In this document: in pieces, positions 23,757 to 31,961 of the stretch
Numbering within the stretch: the first letter of the stretch is position 1
Layout: the number at the start of each line of letters is the position of its first letter
From: UBA6197 sp047638075
Lineage (GTDB): Bacteria > Pseudomonadota > Alphaproteobacteria > Rhodobacterales > Rhodobacteraceae
NCBI RefSeq assembly: GCF_047638075.1
Contig: NZ_JBLJBV010000021.1
Coordinates: 3,138-67,137 of the forward strand
Direction: 5' to 3'
Length of the DNA stretch: 64,000 nt
Notes under the pieces: generated by a model
Seen by the model: the letters and a program-made list of their open reading frames with translations, nothing else
Databases searched by the model: none
What the model was told of the DNA's origin: nothing
Made by a program: the position numbers and the translations under genes

Positions 23757-26700
23757 ATGCGCATGGCTGATGGCCAGCCAGAAAAGGCCGCACCAGAACC
23801 GGGCGCGGACACCGGCATCGTGACCGGCGACATTGGCGTGGCCGCCGCCGTAAGGGGCGAGCATCGCAAAAGGCGGGTTTGGATGTGGGTTTTGCCAAGC
23901 CTGCTGTTGCTGGCATTGGCAGCGGGTTTTGCGGTGATGGTGTTGACGCATCGCCCGCTGGCAGCCCCGGCATGGGTTGTGGCGCGGCTTGAAACGCGGG
24001 CCAATGCCGCGCTGGCGGGGGTGGTGCGGGTACGGCTTTCGGGTGGGGCGGATGTGGTGGTCGATCAGGGCTTTGTGCCCAGGGTAAGGCTTCATGGTGT
24101 GGTGATAACCAGCCCGTCGGGCCTGCCGATCGCGGTTTTACCTGAATTGCGCAGCACGCTTTACGCGCAACCGTTGCTGCGCGGCAAGATTGTCGCCAAA
24201 AGCTTTCGGATCCGGGGCGGCAGTCTGGCAATGCATCGCCTTGCGGACGGCACTTTTGATCTGGCCTTGGGCGGCGGAAACACCTTTACCGCGCCGCGCC
24301 CCGAAAACGCCGCCGAGGTGGTAGCCGCCTTTGACGCGGCCTTTGCCACCCCCGCGCTGGCCCGCCTGCAACGCATCGAGGCCGAGGATCTTCAGATCCG
24401 GCTGGATGATGCGCGGCAAAACCGCGTCTGGTGGGTGTCTGCGGGGCGCCTGAGTCTGGTGCAGCAAGATACGCGGATCTCGGTCACGCTGGGGTTTGAT
24501 GTGGGTGAAAAGGATCACCTTCCGGCACAGGTTGCTGTATCGCTCAGCACGCGCAAGGGCAGCGCGGAAACCAGCTTTGGCGCGGCTGTAACGGCGGTTC
24601 CGGCCAAAGATCTTGCGTTGCAATCGCCCGCACTGGCGTGGCTGTCGGTGCTGGATGCGCCGATTTCGGGGTCGATCCGATCGGGAATTGATGCGGCAGG
24701 CCAGATCGGGCGGATGGATGCGATGCTTGAGATTGGCGAAGGTGCGATCAGCCCCGTTGCAGGCGCGCAACCGGTGCCGTTTGAGGGGGGAAAGGTCTAT
24801 CTGGGGTATGACCCGGCCACCGAAAAAGTCACGTTTACCGATCTGGCGTTTGACAGCCGCGCAATCAGGTTGCGTGCGCAGGGCCAGGCGGTGCTGCGCG
24901 GGCTTGCGGCAGGGCTGCCCGACACCCTGTTGGGGCAAGTCACCATTACCGATCTGCAACTTGACCCCGAGGGGGTTTTTGAAGAACCCGCCCGGTTTTC
25001 ACAGGGGGCCGCCGATATTCGGCTGCGGCTGAACCCGTTTGGCATTGATCTGGGGCAGGTGCAGTTGATCGAAGGCGATCAGCGCATTTCGGCGCGTGGC
25101 CATGTCGGGGCCGATGCCGCAGGCTGGCGGGTGGCGCTGGGTCTGGGGGTGGATCAGATCAGCCAGAACGGGCTGTTGGCGCTGTGGCCGCCCGCCTTGG
25201 TGCCACGCACCCGCGACTGGGTGGCGACCAATGTGGCCACGGGAACGCTGCACAACGTTGCCGCCGCGCTGCGCCTTGCGCCCGGGGCCGAGCCGCGGCT
25301 GGCGCTGGGGTATGAGTTCAGCGGAGCCGAGGTGAAGGTGATAAAAAGCCTGCCCCCGGTGTTGCAAGGGGCGGGTTTTGCCACCATTGGCGGCACCACC
25401 CATGCGCTGATGGTTGAGGCAGGCTATGTGACCGCCCCGGCGGGCGGGCGGGTTGATGTGGCGGATACGGTCATGCTGGTGCCCGATATCCGCATCAAAC
25501 CGGCCCCGGCCGTCGTGAAATTGCGCACCAAAAGCGCCATCCCTGCGGCGCTGTCGCTTCTGGATCAGCCGCCGTTCGAGTTTTTGACCAAGGCAGGCCA
25601 ACCGACCGACATCGCCGAGGGCCAAGCCGAGACCGATACCACACTGCGCCTTGTGCTGGCCAAAAAGGTGGACCCGAAGTCGGTAGATTATGACGTGACC
25701 GCCCGCCTGACCGATGTGCGCTCTGAAAAGATCGTGCCGGGGCGGGTGCTTGCCGCCGATGAATTGACGCTGACCGCGAGCCGTGAGGGCCTCGAGATAG
25801 CCGGGCGGGGCACGCTTTCCGGTGTCGGGTTCGATGCGCGCTGGACGCAGAAATTTGGCCCGGAACACAAGGGCAAATCGCAGGTTGCGGGAAGTATCGA
25901 GCTGTCCGCGAAGGCGCTGGACACCTTTCAGATTGATCTGCCGAAAGGGGCGCTGGGGGGTTTGGGCCGGGGGCAATTGACGCTGGATATCACCAAAGGT
26001 GCGCCGATCCGCTATGAAATGCAGTCCGATCTGCGCGGGCTGGTGCTGCGCATTCCCGAGGTGGGTTGGTCAAAAGCGGCGGCCACACATGGAACATTGG
26101 CCCTGTCAGGGGCGCTTGGCAAACCTGCCACGGTTGACGCGCTAAGCCTGTCGGCGCCGGGGCTTGAGGCGCGGGGGCAGATTACCCTGAACCCGGAGGG
26201 CGGCCTGAAACTGGCCAAATTCGACAGTGTTTCGATTGGCGACTGGTTCAAGGGCGGGGTCGCGCTGGCCGGGCAGGGCAGGGGCCGGGCACCCACCATC
26301 ACGGTCACCGATGGGCAGGCCGATATGCGCCGCGCCAAGCTAAGCGGGGGCAGTGGTACGGGCGGCGCTGTCAAGATCGGCGTGGCACTGGACCGGCTGA
26401 CCATTTCCGACGGTATTGCCCTGACCGGGTTTCGCGGCGATTTTGGCACCAGCGGGGGCTTTAACGGCTCTTTTGATGCGCGGGTCAATGGCGCCGCGCC
26501 CGTGCTGGGGGCCGTGACCCCTTCGACCGCCGGGCGAAGTGCCTTTCGGATTACTGCGCGCGATGCGGGGGCCGTTCTGGCTGCCGCCCATATTTTTGCG
26601 CGCGCGCGCGGCGGCAGTCTTGATCTGACGCTGGTTCCAATGCGGGCGCCGGGTAGTTATCAAGGCGTGGCAAAGATCCGAAACCTGAAGGTCAAGGATG

Positions 26701-27110
26701 CGCCGGTATTGGCGGCGATGCTGGGGGCTGCCTCGGGGATTGGCCTTTTGGAGCAGTTGAACGGCGATGGGCTTGTGTTCAATGATGTCGAGGGGGTGTT
26801 TCGCTTGACGCCCGAAGGGGTCAGCATCACAAGGGGCGATGCGATGGGGGCCTCGCTTGGGGTGACGATGACCGGGAATTACTACCCGACGAGCGGAAAG
26901 ATTGATATGCAGGGTGTGGTTTCGCCATTCTACCTTATCAACGGAATCGGGCAGATCCTGACCCGGCGCGGCGAAGGTGTGTTCGGCTTCAACTATAGCT
27001 TGCAAGGCACCGCAGCCGCCCCGCAGATCAAGATCAACCCGCTGTCGCTGCTGACGCCGGGGATGTTTCGCGAAATTTTCCGCCGGGCGCCGCCAAAGGT
27101 CGTGCAATGA
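23757..27110 (+). CDS. AsmA/YhdP-like large envelope protein (DUF3971)
   Basis: A 1117-residue protein with one N-terminal transmembrane helix (about residues 41-64, VWMWVLPSLLLLALAAG) and an otherwise periplasmic, beta-rich body with repeating short strands. A DUF3971-type middle region (about 270-620) and an AsmA-like C-terminal domain (about 830-1100, with FGFNYSLQGTAAAPQIKIN near the end) are recognised. In E. coli, YhdP, TamB and YdbH are AsmA-like bridges thought to carry phospholipid from the inner to the outer membrane; the same role is likely here. ATG 23763, six bases on, is an alternative start. Its stop overlaps the queA start (ATGA). Confidence 0.85.
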   Translation: MRMADGQPEKAAPEPGADTGIVTGDIGVAAAVRGEHRKRRVWMWVLPSLLLLALAAGFAVMVLTHRPLAAPAWVVARLETRANAALAGVVRVRLSGGADVVVDQGFVPRVRLHGVVITSPSGLPIAVLPELRSTLYAQPLLRGKIVAKSFRIRGGSLAMHRLADGTFDLALGGGNTFTAPRPENAAEVVAAFDAAFATPALARLQRIEAEDLQIRLDDARQNRVWWVSAGRLSLVQQDTRISVTLGFDVGEKDHLPAQVAVSLSTRKGSAETSFGAAVTAVPAKDLALQSPALAWLSVLDAPISGSIRSGIDAAGQIGRMDAMLEIGEGAISPVAGAQPVPFEGGKVYLGYDPATEKVTFTDLAFDSRAIRLRAQGQAVLRGLAAGLPDTLLGQVTITDLQLDPEGVFEEPARFSQGAADIRLRLNPFGIDLGQVQLIEGDQRISARGHVGADAAGWRVALGLGVDQISQNGLLALWPPALVPRTRDWVATNVATGTLHNVAAALRLAPGAEPRLALGYEFSGAEVKVIKSLPPVLQGAGFATIGGTTHALMVEAGYVTAPAGGRVDVADTVMLVPDIRIKPAPAVVKLRTKSAIPAALSLLDQPPFEFLTKAGQPTDIAEGQAETDTTLRLVLAKKVDPKSVDYDVTARLTDVRSEKIVPGRVLAADELTLTASREGLEIAGRGTLSGVGFDARWTQKFGPEHKGKSQVAGSIELSAKALDTFQIDLPKGALGGLGRGQLTLDITKGAPIRYEMQSDLRGLVLRIPEVGWSKAAATHGTLALSGALGKPATVDALSLSAPGLEARGQITLNPEGGLKLAKFDSVSIGDWFKGGVALAGQGRGRAPTITVTDGQADMRRAKLSGGSGTGGAVKIGVALDRLTISDGIALTGFRGDFGTSGGFNGSFDARVNGAAPVLGAVTPSTAGRSAFRITARDAGAVLAAAHIFARARGGSLDLTLVPMRAPGSYQGVAKIRNLKVKDAPVLAAMLGAASGIGLLEQLNGDGLVFNDVEGVFRLTPEGVSITRGDAMGASLGVTMTGNYYPTSGKIDMQGVVSPFYLINGIGQILTRRGEGVFGFNYSLQGTAAAPQIKINPLSLLTPGMFREIFRRAPPKVVQ

Positions 27111-28165
27111 GGCTTGAGGATTTCGATTTTCATCTGCCCGAGGCGCTGATTGCCACGCGGCCGGCCCGCCCCCGCACCGCCGCGCGGTTGCTGCTGGCTG
27201 AGGGGGGGCAGATCCGTGACCAGCAAGTATCTGATCTGGTAAAGATTTTTCGCCCAAGTGATCGGTTGGTGCTGAACAATACCCGCGTCATTCCGGCACG
27301 CCTGACCGGTCAGCGCCACCGCGCAAGCACCCAAGGCAATGTCACCGCCAAGGTCGAGGTGACGCTGCTGGAGCCGCTGCCGGGCGGCGCCTGGGCCGCG
27401 CTTGCCAAGCCGCTGCGCAAGGTCCGGCCGGGCGAGGAAATTCACTTTTCACCCATACTTTCGGCCCGTGTCATCGCCATTGAGGATGGCCAGCTAAGCC
27501 TTGCCTTCAACCTGACCGGCACAGATTTTGACACAGCCCTGGCCAAGGCCGGCGCGATGCCGCTGCCCCCTTATATTGCGGCTTTGCGCGCCCCGGACGA
27601 GGCAGACAAATCTGACTATCAGACCGTCTTCGCCCGCCATTCCGGTGCCGTAGCGGCCCCCACCGCCAGCCTGCATTTCACCGAGGATCTGCTGCAAACG
27701 CTGGCCGCCCAAGGCGTCGACTTTACCGAGGTCACGCTGCATGTCGGTGCAGGCACCTTTCTGCCGGTCAAGGTTGATGATGTCGCCAGCCACAAGATGC
27801 ACGCCGAATGGGGCGAGGTTTCCGCCAAAGCCGCTGATGAAATCAACGCCACCCGCGCGGCGGGCGGGCGGATCATTCCGGTGGGGACCACGGCGTTGCG
27901 GCTGATAGAAACGGCCGCAGCCTCGGGGCGGGTCATGGCGTTTCGGGGCACCACCGATATTTTTATCTACCCCGGCTACAGGTTTCGGGTGACGGATGCG
28001 CTGATGACCAATTTCCATCTACCCAAATCGACGCTGCTGATGCTGGTTTCGGCGCTGATGGGGCCAGAGCGCATCCGCGAAATCTATCGACATGCGGTTG
28101 CACAGGGCTACCGTTTCTTTTCCTATGGCGATGCGTCGCTATTGATTCCCCAAGGTCGTAATTAG
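27107..28165 (+). CDS. queA: tRNA preQ1(34) S-adenosylmethionine ribosyltransferase-isomerase
   Basis: A 352-residue enzyme that moves the ribosyl group of SAM to preQ1 at the wobble position of tRNAs to make epoxyqueuosine. Visible motifs are FHLPEALIATRPARPR at the N-terminus, DRLVLNNTRVIPARL near residue 55, the PTASLHFTEDLL and LHVGAGTFLPVKVDD region near 185-225, and the C-terminal YPGYRFRVTDALMTNFHLPKST written here in part as TNFHLPKSTLLML. Length fits the family. The start codon overlaps the AsmA-like gene's stop, so the two are translationally coupled despite unrelated functions. Confidence 0.95.
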   Translation: MRLEDFDFHLPEALIATRPARPRTAARLLLAEGGQIRDQQVSDLVKIFRPSDRLVLNNTRVIPARLTGQRHRASTQGNVTAKVEVTLLEPLPGGAWAALAKPLRKVRPGEEIHFSPILSARVIAIEDGQLSLAFNLTGTDFDTALAKAGAMPLPPYIAALRAPDEADKSDYQTVFARHSGAVAAPTASLHFTEDLLQTLAAQGVDFTEVTLHVGAGTFLPVKVDDVASHKMHAEWGEVSAKAADEINATRAAGGRIIPVGTTALRLIETAAASGRVMAFRGTTDIFIYPGYRFRVTDALMTNFHLPKSTLLMLVSALMGPERIREIYRHAVAQGYRFFSYGDASLLIPQGRN

Positions 28166-28223
28166 CGCCCACCGCCGTGCCTACCTGCGCTAAACCCCGC
28201 GTTCCGATCAGATGAGGTCCCCG

Positions 28224-29495
28224 ATGCTGAGTGTTTTGCGTAGTTCATGGCCGCTATTGCTGGGCGTGATGTTGCTGATGGTCGGCAATGGGATGCAGGG
28301 CACCTTGCTGGGTATTCGCGGCGAGATCGAGGGCATCGGCACCTACGAGATGTCCGTGGTGATGTCGGCCTATTTCATGGGCTTTCTGTTTGGATCGCGG
28401 ATGACGCCCGAGATGATTCGCCGGGTTGGTCATGTGCGGGTCTTTGCGGCGCTGGGCAGTCTGATTTCTGCCGTGCTGGTGCTTTATGCAACCGCGCCGA
28501 ACTGGGTTGCGTGGACGGCAATGCGGGTGCTGATCGGATTTTCATTCTCTGGGGTCTATATCGTCGCGGAAAGCTGGCTGAATGCCCAAAGCACCAATGA
28601 AAACCGTGGGCAGGCGCTATCGGTCTATATGATCATGCAGATGCTGGGCGTCATTACAGCGCAGATCCTGCTGAATACGGGCGACCCCTCGGGATATTTT
28701 CTGTTCGTCATCCCGTCGGTGCTGGTTTCACTGGCGTTCACGCCGATCTTGCTGTCGGTCGCGCCTGCGCCGCCGTTTGCCACCACCAAGCGGATGAGTT
28801 TTGCGCGGCTGTTTGCGGCCTCTCCGCTGGGTTGTGTGGGGATATTTTTGCTGGGGGGGGTGTTCTCGGCCTTGTTCGGGATGTCTTCGGTTTGGGGTAC
28901 CCATGCGGGGCTGAGCGTGCGCGAAATCTCAATCTTCGTTGCGGCGATCTATGTGGGGGGGCTGCTGTTTCAGTATCCGATCGGTTGGGCGTCGGACCGG
29001 ATGGACCGGCGCGTGCTGATTCTGGCGCTGGCGATCATGGGGGCCGTGTCGATGGGGCTGGTGTTTATAATGGCGCCGGGGTTTGGGGTGCTCTTGTTCA
29101 TGGCGGCGCTTATTGGCGGCATTGCAAACCCGCTTTATTCATTGATGGTCGCCTATACCAACGACTACCTTGATAATTCCGATATGGCAGCAGCCTCGGC
29201 GGGGTTGTTGTTTATCAACGGTCTGGGGGCAATTACCGGCCCGCTGGCAACCGGCTGGCTGATGGAGGCTGTGGGCGACAATGGCTTTTTCCTTTATATC
29301 GCACTTTTGATGGCGCTGGTTGCCGCCTATGCCGGCTGGCGCATGACCCGCCGCCCGTCGATCCCTGCCGATCAAACCGGCGCCTTTGCGGTGCTGTCAC
29401 CGGCCGCAACCACGCTTGCGGTAGAGGCCGCACTGGAGGCCGCGCAGGACACGTCACAGTCAGACACGGATGACACCCCTTCCGTAGGGCATTGA
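28224..29495 (+). CDS. MFS transporter (YcaD-like)
   Basis: A 423-residue major facilitator superfamily permease with twelve predicted helices. The N-terminal half has MSAYFMGFLFGSRMTPEMIRR between helices 2 and 3, the MFS loop in which the basic residues follow, and the second half has PIGWASDRMDRR between helices 8 and 9. VAESWLNAQSTNENRGQAL after helix 4 is typical of the YcaD/UMF2 group, whose substrates are unknown. The C-terminal tail is long, acidic and probably disordered. I chose ATG 28224, six bases after GAGG; ATG 28212 lacks a site. Confidence 0.87.
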   Translation: MLSVLRSSWPLLLGVMLLMVGNGMQGTLLGIRGEIEGIGTYEMSVVMSAYFMGFLFGSRMTPEMIRRVGHVRVFAALGSLISAVLVLYATAPNWVAWTAMRVLIGFSFSGVYIVAESWLNAQSTNENRGQALSVYMIMQMLGVITAQILLNTGDPSGYFLFVIPSVLVSLAFTPILLSVAPAPPFATTKRMSFARLFAASPLGCVGIFLLGGVFSALFGMSSVWGTHAGLSVREISIFVAAIYVGGLLFQYPIGWASDRMDRRVLILALAIMGAVSMGLVFIMAPGFGVLLFMAALIGGIANPLYSLMVAYTNDYLDNSDMAAASAGLLFINGLGAITGPLATGWLMEAVGDNGFFLYIALLMALVAAYAGWRMTRRPSIPADQTGAFAVLSPAATTLAVEAALEAAQDTSQSDTDDTPSVGH

Positions 29496-29542
29496 TCCCA
29501 AGCGCGGAACCTGCCAGCCTTATGTCAAAGGGAGGTGACATA

Positions 29543-30118
29543 ATGAGCGTGAACGACGTTCTGGCCTTTTGGCTGGAGACTGTAGGTCCCTCTGGCTGGT
29601 ACAAGGTCAACACGGCTTTGGATAACCGGATACGAACCGATTTTCAGCCGCTTTGGGAACGGGTCGCAACGCTGGAATGGGGGGGGACCGCCCGCGGCGC
29701 GCTCGCGCAGATCGTGGTGGCAGACCAGTTCCCGCGCAATATGTTTCGCGGCGATCCGCGCAGCTTTGCGACCGACGCGCTGGCGCGTGATCTGGCCGAT
29801 GCGGCAATTACCAAAGGCTTCGATCTGGACATCGACCCGCCGGCACGGCAGTTTTTCTACCTGCCCTTCATGCATGCCGAAGATATGGCGCTGCAAAACC
29901 GCTGCATTGATCTTTTTGATACGCGAATGCCGGGCGATAACCAACGCCACGCCCGCGCCCATGCGCAGGCCATTGCGCGTTTTGGCCGCTTTCCATGGCG
30001 CAATGATGCGTTGGGGCGAACCTCTACCCCGGCAGAAAAAGCAATACTGAAGGCCGGCGGCTACAGTGCCGCTCTGGCGCAAACACCCACCATTGATACG
30101 GGCAAAAAAATGGTTTAA
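29543..30118 (+). CDS. DUF924 family protein
   Basis: A 191-residue soluble all-alpha protein of the DUF924 family. Diagnostic stretches are VLAFWLETVGPSGWYK at the N-terminus, QIVVADQFPRNMFRGDPRSF near residue 60, FFYLPFMHAEDMALQ near 110, and HAQAIARFGRFPWRNDALGR near 148. The fold resembles TPR-like helical bundles and no activity has been demonstrated to my knowledge. The ATG at 29543 follows GGGAGGTG. It ends 30 bases before lpdA and is probably cotranscribed with it. Confidence 0.88.
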   Translation: MSVNDVLAFWLETVGPSGWYKVNTALDNRIRTDFQPLWERVATLEWGGTARGALAQIVVADQFPRNMFRGDPRSFATDALARDLADAAITKGFDLDIDPPARQFFYLPFMHAEDMALQNRCIDLFDTRMPGDNQRHARAHAQAIARFGRFPWRNDALGRTSTPAEKAILKAGGYSAALAQTPTIDTGKKMV

Positions 30119-30148
30119 GGCTAAACTACATTAATTGGAGGAAGTGTC

Positions 30149-31558
30149 ATGGCAGCCAAAAGCTTCGATATGATCGTCATCGGCGCAGGCCCGGGCGGCT
30201 ATGTCGCCGCGATCCGTGGTGCGCAACTGGGGTTGAATGTCGCCATAGTTGAGCGTGAACATCTGGGCGGGATCTGCCTGAACTGGGGCTGTATTCCTAC
30301 CAAGGCGCTGTTGCGGTCATCAGAAGTGTTTCACCTGATGCATCGGGCCAAGGAATTTGGTCTGAAGGCCGAAAATATCGGTTATGACCTTGATGCCGTT
30401 GTCGCGCGGTCGCGCGGGGTCGCCAAACAGTTATCGGGTGGCATTGGCCATCTGATGAAGAAAAACAAGATCACCGTTGTCATGGGCGCCGCAACGATCC
30501 CGGCCAAGGGGCGTGTGCAGGTCAAGACCGACAAGGGCAACGAAGAGCTGACCGCCAAGGCGATCGTCGTTGCCACCGGCGCGCGGGCACGCGAACTTCC
30601 CGGGCTTGAGGCCGATGGCGATCTGGTCTGGACCTATAAACATTCGCTGGCACCAAAACGGATGCCGAAAAAGCTGCTGGTGATCGGTTCGGGCGCGATC
30701 GGAATCGAATTTGCCAGCTTCTACAATACCTTGGGTGCCGATACGACCGTGGTCGAAGTAATGGACCGTGTGTTGCCGGTAGAGGACGCGGAAATCAGCG
30801 CATTCGCCAAAAAGCAATTCGTCAAGCAGGGCATGAAAATTCTGGAAAAGACGACGGTCAAGAAACTGGACCGTGCGCCTGATGGTAAAGGGGGGGGTAA
30901 GGTTACCGCCCATCTGGAAGATGCCAAGGGCACGACAACGGCCGAATTTGACACTGTCATTTCGGCTGTGGGCATCATTGGCAATGTCGAAAACCTCGGG
31001 CTTGAGGGGCTGGGCGTCAAAATCGACCGCACCCATGTCGTGACCGATGAATACTGCCGTACCGGCGTTGAGGGGCTTTTTGCCATTGGCGATATTGCCG
31101 GCGCGCCCTGGCTTGCGCACAAGGCCAGCCACGAAGGCGTCATGGTGGCAGAGCTGATTGCAGGCGGTCATCCACACCCGATCAAACCGGGCAGCATCGC
31201 CGGCTGCACCTATTGCCAGCCGCAGGTTGCCAGCGTGGGCCTGACCGAAGCCAAGGCCAAAGAACAGGGATACGAGATTCGCGTCGGTCGTTTTCCGTTT
31301 ATCGGTAACGGCAAGGCGATTGCACTGGGCGAGGCCGAGGGGCTGGTGAAAACCGTCTTTGATGCGAAAACCGGCGAACTCCTGGGTGCACACATGGTTG
31401 GCGCAGAAGTGACCGAGCTGATTCAGGGTTATGTCGTTGGCCGCGCACTGGAGACGACCGAGGAAGACCTGATGAACACCGTTTTCCCGCATCCAACCCT
31501 GTCCGAGATGATGCACGAGGCGGTTTTGGATGCCTACGGCCGCGCCTTGCATATGTAG
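30149..31558 (+). CDS. lpdA: Dihydrolipoyl dehydrogenase (E3)
   Basis: A 469-residue FAD enzyme that reoxidises dihydrolipoamide in 2-oxo-acid dehydrogenase complexes with NAD+. The FAD Rossmann motif is VIGAGPGGYVAA, the redox disulfide is C43-C48 in GGICLNWGCIPTK, the NAD motif is VIGSGAIGIEFASFYNTLG, and the active-site His-Glu pair lies in FPHPTLSEMMHEAV. The ribosome binding site TTGGAGGAAG is strong. No E1 or E2 genes flank it; a stand-alone E3 near core genes suggests use by the pyruvate dehydrogenase or glycine cleavage systems encoded elsewhere. A hairpin terminator follows at 31677. Confidence 0.96.
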   Translation: MAAKSFDMIVIGAGPGGYVAAIRGAQLGLNVAIVEREHLGGICLNWGCIPTKALLRSSEVFHLMHRAKEFGLKAENIGYDLDAVVARSRGVAKQLSGGIGHLMKKNKITVVMGAATIPAKGRVQVKTDKGNEELTAKAIVVATGARARELPGLEADGDLVWTYKHSLAPKRMPKKLLVIGSGAIGIEFASFYNTLGADTTVVEVMDRVLPVEDAEISAFAKKQFVKQGMKILEKTTVKKLDRAPDGKGGGKVTAHLEDAKGTTTAEFDTVISAVGIIGNVENLGLEGLGVKIDRTHVVTDEYCRTGVEGLFAIGDIAGAPWLAHKASHEGVMVAELIAGGHPHPIKPGSIAGCTYCQPQVASVGLTEAKAKEQGYEIRVGRFPFIGNGKAIALGEAEGLVKTVFDAKTGELLGAHMVGAEVTELIQGYVVGRALETTEEDLMNTVFPHPTLSEMMHEAVLDAYGRALHM

Positions 31559-31676
31559 GGATCAAAACCGCGCGTCGGCCTGAAAGACACCTGATCGTTC
31601 GCCTAGAGGGTTTTGCAAGGCTATCCGGGCAAAGTGTTGGGCCAGGTGCGTTTCGCGCAGATATTTGACGATAAGG

Positions 31677-31717
31677 CCCCAATCGCTGGCAACGTGGGCG
31701 CGCGCGATTGGGGTTTT
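31677..31717 (+). terminator. Intrinsic terminator after lpdA
   Basis: CCCCAATCGC (31677-31686) pairs perfectly with GCGATTGGGG (31704-31713) and is followed by TTTT. The loop is 17 bases. It is about 120 bases past the lpdA stop. Confidence 0.65.
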
Positions 31718-31882
31718 CAAAAGGCGCACTGGCGGCAGATCGGTTCGCCGGATCCTGTGTAGGGGTCAAAGACGTCTCTTTCCCCGCCGCGAAAGCTGCT
31801 GTCAGCCCTGTGCCATCTGATTGACCAAGCCAAGCGTTGCTTGGGTTGCGCTGCTGCTCATATCAACTGGTTTTCATCAAGG

Positions 31883-31897
31883 TTTCTTCTTTTGTTC
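31883..31897 (+). promoter_or_regulatory. Candidate LexA (SOS) box of uvrA
   Basis: TTTC-N7-GTTC at 31883-31897 differs by one base from the alphaproteobacterial LexA consensus GTTC-N7-GTTC. It is about 65 bases before the uvrA start codon. The match is seen; LexA binding is inferred from established regulation of uvrA in Rhodobacter relatives. Confidence 0.5.
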
Positions 31898-31961
31898 CGA
31901 GATCCGGCTTGGAGACTCGGTCTGGATACACTATCAGGTATCGTCTTATCCGGGGGCGAGC

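Larger units (their letters stand above)
31559..31961. other. 400-base intergenic region between lpdA and uvrA
   Basis: I see no convincing gene here. It holds the lpdA terminator (31677-31717), a long AT-poor spacer, and the uvrA promoter region with a candidate SOS box at 31883-31897. A minus-strand frame across 31299-31769 runs into lpdA and looks non-coding. Confidence 0.5.

Noticed and set aside
27080..27110. preQ1 riboswitch before queA
   Set aside because: queA overlaps the upstream gene, so there is no leader to hold one.
31299..31769. Minus-strand frame overlapping the lpdA 3' end
   Set aside because: Arg/Pro/Ser-rich, no start context, overlaps a conserved gene and the hairpin after it.
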